Assembly: GCA_964430305.1 (NCBI GenBank)
Contig: CAYSEX010000003.1
Location: forward strand, 1-64,000
Direction of reading: 5' to 3'
Length of the DNA stretch: 64,000 nucleotides
From: CAIZGX01 sp964430305
GTDB taxonomy: Bacteria; Bacteroidota; Bacteroidia; Flavobacteriales_D; Sanyastnellaceae
Positions 59,238 through 64,000 of this stretch are shown here, piece after piece; within the stretch, counting starts at the first letter, position 1, and each line of letters begins with the position of its first letter. A program made the position numbers and the translations under genes. The notes beneath the pieces were generated by a model that was not told the DNA's origin, searched no databases, and saw only the letters and a program-made list of their open reading frames with translations.

Positions 59238-59726
59238 CTAGATTCGTTTGAAGTTAAACTTGTAAATGACATTTTTAAATTGGTCAGAAGAGCAAACACG
59301 ATGCATTTCGAAACTCATGTTTTCACTTTGAGGCAATACCATACTTCCTAAAAAGAGTTCAATGGTATCGTTGGCATTCATTAAAGTAATAGATGAAGGG
59401 GCCACGTAGTCATCCAAAGACCAGGTTCCAGCATTTCCGAAGAAGTTTCTACCCACGGTATTGGTTACTTGGTAAGTCAATGAATCTACATTGAGTTGAA
59501 TTTGCATAGGAGTAATTCCTTCAACAACATAGAACTCACTCAAATCGCGCTGCTCGAGTACGGGATTATTTGGATCTTGTTGTATGAAAGTAGTGAGTTC
59601 CCATGTTCCACCCATGCCTTTCACTTTATCAGTGGTTTCGCCTAATTCGGCACAGGTCTCTGGTTTGCATGAGAAGAAAATTGAACTTGCTAATGCAGCA
59701 ATGAAAAAATATTTTGTGTATTTCAT
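59238..59726 (-). CDS. Lipocalin-like lipoprotein of the SusC-SusD operon
   Basis: A 162-residue lipoprotein (lipobox SSIFFSCKPE). The mature domain is a beta-barrel-like unit (MGGTWELTTFIQQD, FYVVEGITPMQIQLNVDS, GNAGTWSLDDYVAPSSI, LEL-type IELFLGSMVL), similar to lipocalin-like DUF5004 proteins next to Sus operons. It follows susD on the same strand. An ATG three codons upstream (59735) is also possible. Role: probably a surface binding partner. Confidence 0.7.
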   Translation of the reverse strand: MKYTKYFFIAALASSIFFSCKPETCAELGETTDKVKGMGGTWELTTFIQQDPNNPVLEQRDLSEFYVVEGITPMQIQLNVDSLTYQVTNTVGRNFFGNAGTWSLDDYVAPSSITLMNANDTIELFLGSMVLPQSENMSFEMHRVCSSDQFKNVIYKFNFKRI

Positions 59727-59742
59727 AACGTTCATGTATTAA

Positions 59743-61134
59743 TTATTGACAACCTCCTTCCGGATTTCCTACAAATAGGGCAGAAGTAAATTCACTATTT
59801 GGGAATTGAAGAGCCATTCCGTCACAATTCCAAGGTGCTCCTCTTACAATGATATTCTCACCTTTGGCGCCTCGTCTTTTGAGTTGGTCTACCCATTTTC
59901 CTTCTCCCATGGTTTCAATTCTATACTCTCTGCGCGCTGCATCAATGATTTGAGCCGCTGTTGAACTGGCATCTAAGTCGTTTAAACCAATTCCAAATGC
60001 TCTATCGCGAATTGAATTGATGTCGTCAATAGCAGTTCCAAGATCTTGACCTAATTCGGCAAGTGCTTCAGCACGAATAAGACGTAACTCAGAAGTATAG
60101 ATAATTGGAATATTGAAAAATATTTTGTCTTTAAATCTTAAGTTCCTGTATTTACCTCCATCTGCTTGCATCCAACCCAAGCGATCATCAGCACTATTCA
60201 GATTCACGAAGTTGTAGAAATCATTGTTGAACATTAAGTTCGGAGGAAGTGCTCCGCCAGAATTGTAGTTTCCAACAAAATTATCTGTACGTTGATCAAT
60301 ATGTGCTGCTCCAGGGTTTGAACTTACAATACCAAAAATAATTTCTGGGTTAACACCTGGGTTATCAGGGAATCGATCGAGTGTGTCAGACATTGGATAA
60401 TTATCTACCACCTGATTGATGTAATTCACGGCATTTTGAAAATCATTCATTTGGAAATAAACCATTCCCATTAGCGCAGTAGCAGCATCTTTGTTCGCAT
60501 AGTTCCCATTGCTTGTGGGCAAATTTTCAATTGCAAAAGCAAGATCTGATAGAATGAAAGCGTATACTTCTGCGACCGTGTTTCTAGGTAAAGGTTCATT
60601 GCTAGCTTCGCTGCGAATGATGATACCCAAGTGATTATTGGTAGGTGTAGCGCCATATGGCTGTGCGTACAATTTTACCACACCCCAATGACAGAAAGCA
60701 CGGATGAATTTGGCCTCAGCCTCCATTCGAGTTCTTTCTTCTGCTGTTAATCCTTCTATTAAATCGAAATTTTTCAGCAATGAATTGCAACGATAAACGG
60801 CGTAATAAAAATCACCGTAAACACCATTGGTAGTAGGGGTGAAGAAATTGGTTTCGCGATTGTAGATCGCATTGAAATCAAGACCATTGGGTTCGGCTAG
60901 ATTATCACCCATGAGTTCGTTGATGTTTTGTACTTTCCCGTCGTACAAATTCGCTAACACGTCATAGCAGCTTACCAATAATTTTTGTGCATCTGCAGGC
61001 GTTTTCAGAGCATCTTCGGCTAGAATAGCACCCGAAGGCGGGTATTCTAAAAACTTTTCACAAGATACAAAAGCTCCTATGATTGTAAGAGATGTAAGTG
61101 AGGTAATTAATATCTTTTTCATTTCAGATTTCAT
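59743..61134 (-). CDS. SusD/RagB-family nutrient-binding lipoprotein
   Basis: A 463-residue outer-membrane lipoprotein (FVSCEKFL, Cys at about 25). It has the SusD TPR-like features (DAQKLLVSCYDVLANLYDG, FIRAFCHWGVVKLYAQPYG, AATALMGMVYFQMNDF) and the C-terminal block IRDRAFGIGLND followed by RREYRIETMGEGKWVDQLKR. It forms the lid of a SusC channel and captures glycans or peptides. The ATG at 61134 overlaps the susC stop (TAATG); an ATG four codons later is possible. Confidence 0.92.
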   Translation of the reverse strand: MKSEMKKILITSLTSLTIIGAFVSCEKFLEYPPSGAILAEDALKTPADAQKLLVSCYDVLANLYDGKVQNINELMGDNLAEPNGLDFNAIYNRETNFFTPTTNGVYGDFYYAVYRCNSLLKNFDLIEGLTAEERTRMEAEAKFIRAFCHWGVVKLYAQPYGATPTNNHLGIIIRSEASNEPLPRNTVAEVYAFILSDLAFAIENLPTSNGNYANKDAATALMGMVYFQMNDFQNAVNYINQVVDNYPMSDTLDRFPDNPGVNPEIIFGIVSSNPGAAHIDQRTDNFVGNYNSGGALPPNLMFNNDFYNFVNLNSADDRLGWMQADGGKYRNLRFKDKIFFNIPIIYTSELRLIRAEALAELGQDLGTAIDDINSIRDRAFGIGLNDLDASSTAAQIIDAARREYRIETMGEGKWVDQLKRRGAKGENIIVRGAPWNCDGMALQFPNSEFTSALFVGNPEGGCQ

Positions 61135-64000
61135 TAGAAGTTAGCATTTAAACGAATGTTGAAGCTACGCTCTTGCATTGGAGTAAGGTAAGTCACATTT
61201 GGACTTAAGTTTCTATCCTGTGCATTTTCAAAATCGCGAACAACTTCTGGATCTAAACCTGGGAAGTTGGTAATTGTAAATACATTGGTAGCACTAACAC
61301 CCACAGTGACGTTGGTCATCTTCATAGACTTGGTCCAACTTGCAGGAAGTGTATAGTCCAATGACAAATTTCTCAAACGTAGATAATCTGCTTTGTAAAT
61401 GAACATGGAGGTATTCCACCATGGGAACCCATCTGGCAAACCGTATGAGGTTTCATCTAATGTCAATCGGCCAAAGCTTGTTTCATCACCAAACTCTCTC
61501 CAACGATCCAAGATTTCTTCTCTCATGTTCCAACTGGTTACAACACCAAGCTGACGTTTTGCACTTGAATCGAAAATTTTCGCACCTAAACTGTAAGTAA
61601 ACAAAGCACTCAAGTTGAAGTTTTTCCATGTGAATGATTGAGTTAAACCTCCTATGCATTTTGGTAATCCTGATCCTACATAATTACGAATGCTGTTGTC
61701 ATAATCATCTGTAAGATTGCCCTGAGGCGTTAGATACATGGGTTGACCATTGGTTGGATCAATGTGACTGAATTGAACCATGTAGAATGAACCTATAGGT
61801 CTGCCTACAATTACACGAGAGTCATTGGTGCCTCCTGAAACGGCGTCGGGAGTATAATTTCCAATGCTAACCAATTCATTGTAATTGTATGAAATGTTGA
61901 AGTTGGTTTTCATGCCGAACTCTTTTCCTTTGAACCAATTGATGATGGTAGTGAGCTCAATACCCATGTTCTTAACTTCGGCAACGTTGTCCCAGAAATT
62001 TGTGAATCCGGTAGACGCAGGTAAACTTACGTTCATCAAAACATCTTTACTGTATTTGCGGTATCCTTCAAGAATGACAGTGAATCTGTCTTCCATGAAA
62101 CCTGTTTCAAGTGCTACACTGAAGTTAGAAGTAGTCTCCCATTTCAAATTGGGGTTACCGGCTTGTTGTGGGAAAATAATGGAATCTTGGTTGTAGAAAA
62201 TACCGTTATTCACAGCTGAATATAACGCATACTGTGCATTGGCTGGAATATCTGAGTTTCCTGTTAAGCCCCAAGAAGCACGAAGCTTCATGAAATTGAT
62301 TTTTTTACTGTCTTTTAGGAAATTTTCTTCTGAGATAATCCATCCAGCAGAGGCAGAAGGGAAGTTACCGAATTTGTTATTCACTCCGAATCGAGAGCTA
62401 CCGTCTCTACGGAAGGTGCCTTCAACAAAGTACTTTCCTTTGTAGTCCCATTTCATTTTAGTAAAGAATCCCATGAAACTAAATTCAGTTGGGTTGTATA
62501 CGTTGCGTACTACCTGTGTTTCTGGTACATCTGAGATGTCTGATAACTCGGTGTAAGCGTCTGTTAAATTTGGGATATAGTTATTGCTGAATTCAGTTTT
62601 CGATGTTTGATATTCGAATCCTACTAATGCCGAGAAATTCATGTCAGTTGCAATTTCTTTTCCCCATTCTCCGGTAATGTTGGTGCTTTTGTTTCGAACA
62701 ATTCGTTCATCACGACTATAACTTCCTTGACCGTTCGATAAGTCAAAGGTGGCAGGAGTTAGTCTGTTTTCGCCAATTTGCATCCAATCGTATCCACCGG
62801 TTGCAACGAAAATAACATTCTTTACAGGCATATAAATTAAACGAGCAGTGTTGATCATTCGATCTTCAACGGTTGTCCAACGCAACTGTTCGCGGTATGC
62901 CACCGGATTTTTTACGTTTCCAAATTCATCTCTCCAATAATAGAAGGCACCCGTTGAATCTTGCACAGGGTAGAAGGGAAGGGCGTTCGACATGGCATCA
63001 CCCAATCCGCCACTCCAGGCCGCATCAACACGTTTGTTTAGCCCGCGTGTGCCAGATAATGAAAGATTCAAACGAAGTTTATCTCCAAGTTTAAACTCTG
63101 GATTAACACGCGCAGCAATTCTCTTGTAGCTATTTCCAAGTAGGAAACTCTCGTTGTTATCATAGGCCATTGAAAAATAAACACTGGCATTTTTAGCTCC
63201 GTATCTTCCACCGAAATTAACTCCGTATTTACTTCCTCTTCCAATGGTTTGAGACACCCAATCGGTATCTGTTTTCATTGCATTCATGTATGCCGCTTTT
63301 CGTGTTGCAGCATCATCTGTTGACGATGTAAAATTAGGAAGCCAAACATATCCGGTTCCTCCATCATTTTCCCATGCTTCTTGACGAATACGCAAATATT
63401 CTTCGGTGTTAAGCATGTTTGGTCTTGAGGCAGGGGTAGAAATTCCACTGTTAACGCCGTACTCAAACTTCCATCCTTTTTCCTTCGCTCTTTTGGTAGT
63501 TATGATAATTACACCGTTGGCTGCTCGTGAACCATATTCACCTGCTGCAGCTGCGTCTTTTCTTACTTCAACCTTTTCAATATCACTCGGATTAATAGTG
63601 GCCAATGGATTGTTATTCATGGCACCGCTGTTTCCACGAAGGAAATAATCTTGCGTCATTGGAATACCATCAATGATATATAAAGGGTCACCACCAGCCG
63701 ATATGGAACCAATACCTCGAATTCTCACCAAAGACCCGGAACCTGCAATTCCTGATCCTTGTGAGATTTGAAGACCTGCTGCTTGACCTTGTAAAGCTGC
63801 TTCAAAACTCGGAGTACGAATGGCTGTGATGTCCTTACCGGAAATTTTGGCAACAGATCCAGTGCCTGGTCTGTTTCGCTCTACGCCATAACCAACAATT
63901 TCAATGTTGTCTAAGGTCATGGAGGTTGTGGTTAGTTGGAAATTCAAATTAACCGTTTCCTTGTCTTTTACCGTGACACTTTGTTTTACCGTTTCGAAAT
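61134..64000 (-). CDS. SusC/RagA-family TonB-linked outer-membrane protein (5' truncated)
   Basis: The gene runs off the window end; the visible 955 codons are most of a SusC. The first residues belong to the end of a carboxypeptidase-like domain, then the SusC signature LDNIEIVGYGVERNRPGTGS, the plug (EAALQGQAAGLQISQGSG, LVRIRGIGSISAGGDPLYII, VEVRKDAAAAGEYGSRAANG) and a large barrel ending in MQERSFNIRLNANF. It pumps the nutrient bound by SusD into the periplasm with TonB energy. Nearby genes do not show which substrate. Translational coupling to susD is clear. Confidence 0.93.
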   Translation of the reverse strand, partial: FETVKQSVTVKDKETVNLNFQLTTTSMTLDNIEIVGYGVERNRPGTGSVAKISGKDITAIRTPSFEAALQGQAAGLQISQGSGIAGSGSLVRIRGIGSISAGGDPLYIIDGIPMTQDYFLRGNSGAMNNNPLATINPSDIEKVEVRKDAAAAGEYGSRAANGVIIITTKRAKEKGWKFEYGVNSGISTPASRPNMLNTEEYLRIRQEAWENDGGTGYVWLPNFTSSTDDAATRKAAYMNAMKTDTDWVSQTIGRGSKYGVNFGGRYGAKNASVYFSMAYDNNESFLLGNSYKRIAARVNPEFKLGDKLRLNLSLSGTRGLNKRVDAAWSGGLGDAMSNALPFYPVQDSTGAFYYWRDEFGNVKNPVAYREQLRWTTVEDRMINTARLIYMPVKNVIFVATGGYDWMQIGENRLTPATFDLSNGQGSYSRDERIVRNKSTNITGEWGKEIATDMNFSALVGFEYQTSKTEFSNNYIPNLTDAYTELSDISDVPETQVVRNVYNPTEFSFMGFFTKMKWDYKGKYFVEGTFRRDGSSRFGVNNKFGNFPSASAGWIISEENFLKDSKKINFMKLRASWGLTGNSDIPANAQYALYSAVNNGIFYNQDSIIFPQQAGNPNLKWETTSNFSVALETGFMEDRFTVILEGYRKYSKDVLMNVSLPASTGFTNFWDNVAEVKNMGIELTTIINWFKGKEFGMKTNFNISYNYNELVSIGNYTPDAVSGGTNDSRVIVGRPIGSFYMVQFSHIDPTNGQPMYLTPQGNLTDDYDNSIRNYVGSGLPKCIGGLTQSFTWKNFNLSALFTYSLGAKIFDSSAKRQLGVVTSWNMREEILDRWREFGDETSFGRLTLDETSYGLPDGFPWWNTSMFIYKADYLRLRNLSLDYTLPASWTKSMKMTNVTVGVSATNVFTITNFPGLDPEVVRDFENAQDRNLSPNVTYLTPMQERSFNIRLNANF

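Noticed and set aside
1..64000. CRISPR arrays, insertion sequences, prophage or integrase
   Set aside because: No spaced direct repeats, transposase or phage proteins were seen; the four tRNA genes have no flanking integrase or repeated ends.

Overview
The window is a gene-dense, AT-rich chromosomal segment of a member of the Bacteroidota, most likely order Flavobacteriales. Four secreted proteins end in type IX secretion (T9SS) sorting domains, there is a SusC/SusD pair, and promoters follow the Bacteroidota pattern (TTG, about 19 bases, TAnnTTTG) with almost no Shine-Dalgarno sites. Genus cannot be read from the sequence alone. I see no phage, insertion sequence, CRISPR array or rRNA operon. 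Four tRNA genes are present: Asp-GTC, an elongator-type Met or Ile2 with anticodon CAT, Arg-CCG and initiator fMet. Layout: 0-12 kb holds the tail of a PKD/T9SS protein, tpiA-prmA, convergent tryptophan dioxygenase, a CotH-like T9SS protein in one operon with a Nudix-type regulator, divergent fadH, a GH65 disaccharide phosphorylase and a secreted trypsin-like protease. 12-19 kb holds tRNA-Asp, an SdpI-like protein, an exported catalase-peroxidase with an OxyR-like site, and a metal-uptake-like unit: TonB-dependent receptor, Cys/His-rich lipoprotein and divergent Fur/Zur-family regulator, with two operator-like dyads on the receptor promoter. 19-26 kb holds an overlooked 49-residue coiled-coil ORF, an M36 metalloprotease and a GDP-L-fucose operon with apaG. 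26-36 kb holds typA, a two-gene carotenoid unit (CrtD/CrtI-like and CruF-like), ligA, a DEAD-box helicase translationally coupled to a beta-flower repeat protein, and a TauE/SafE-moaD-moaE operon. 36-47 kb holds an MBOAT acyltransferase with an SGNH-like partner, era-ispE, envelope lipoproteins, a DUF5686 protein, a MauE-thioredoxin fusion, an orphan DppB-type permease and a small degenerate GH13-like protein. 47-58 kb holds a CPBP protease-SUI1-RlmL-like methyltransferase operon, an acyltransferase, GlcD and a GT2 synthase. 58-64 kb holds a SIMPL protein and a SusC-SusD operon with two accessory exported proteins; susC runs off the window end. Most genes are housekeeping or envelope functions. 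The parts most worth a second look are three regulatory circuits readable in the DNA: a shared operator linking the Nudix regulator to GH65, paired dyads on the TonB receptor promoter, and an OxyR-like element at katG. Also notable are the exported metal-site lipoprotein, the degenerate GH13 protein, the beta-flower repeat protein, and the recurrent exact 4-bp overlap of convergent stop codons (six of eleven pairs). No wholly new multi-gene system is evident; the metal-uptake unit and the Nudix/GH65 circuit are the nearest candidates.
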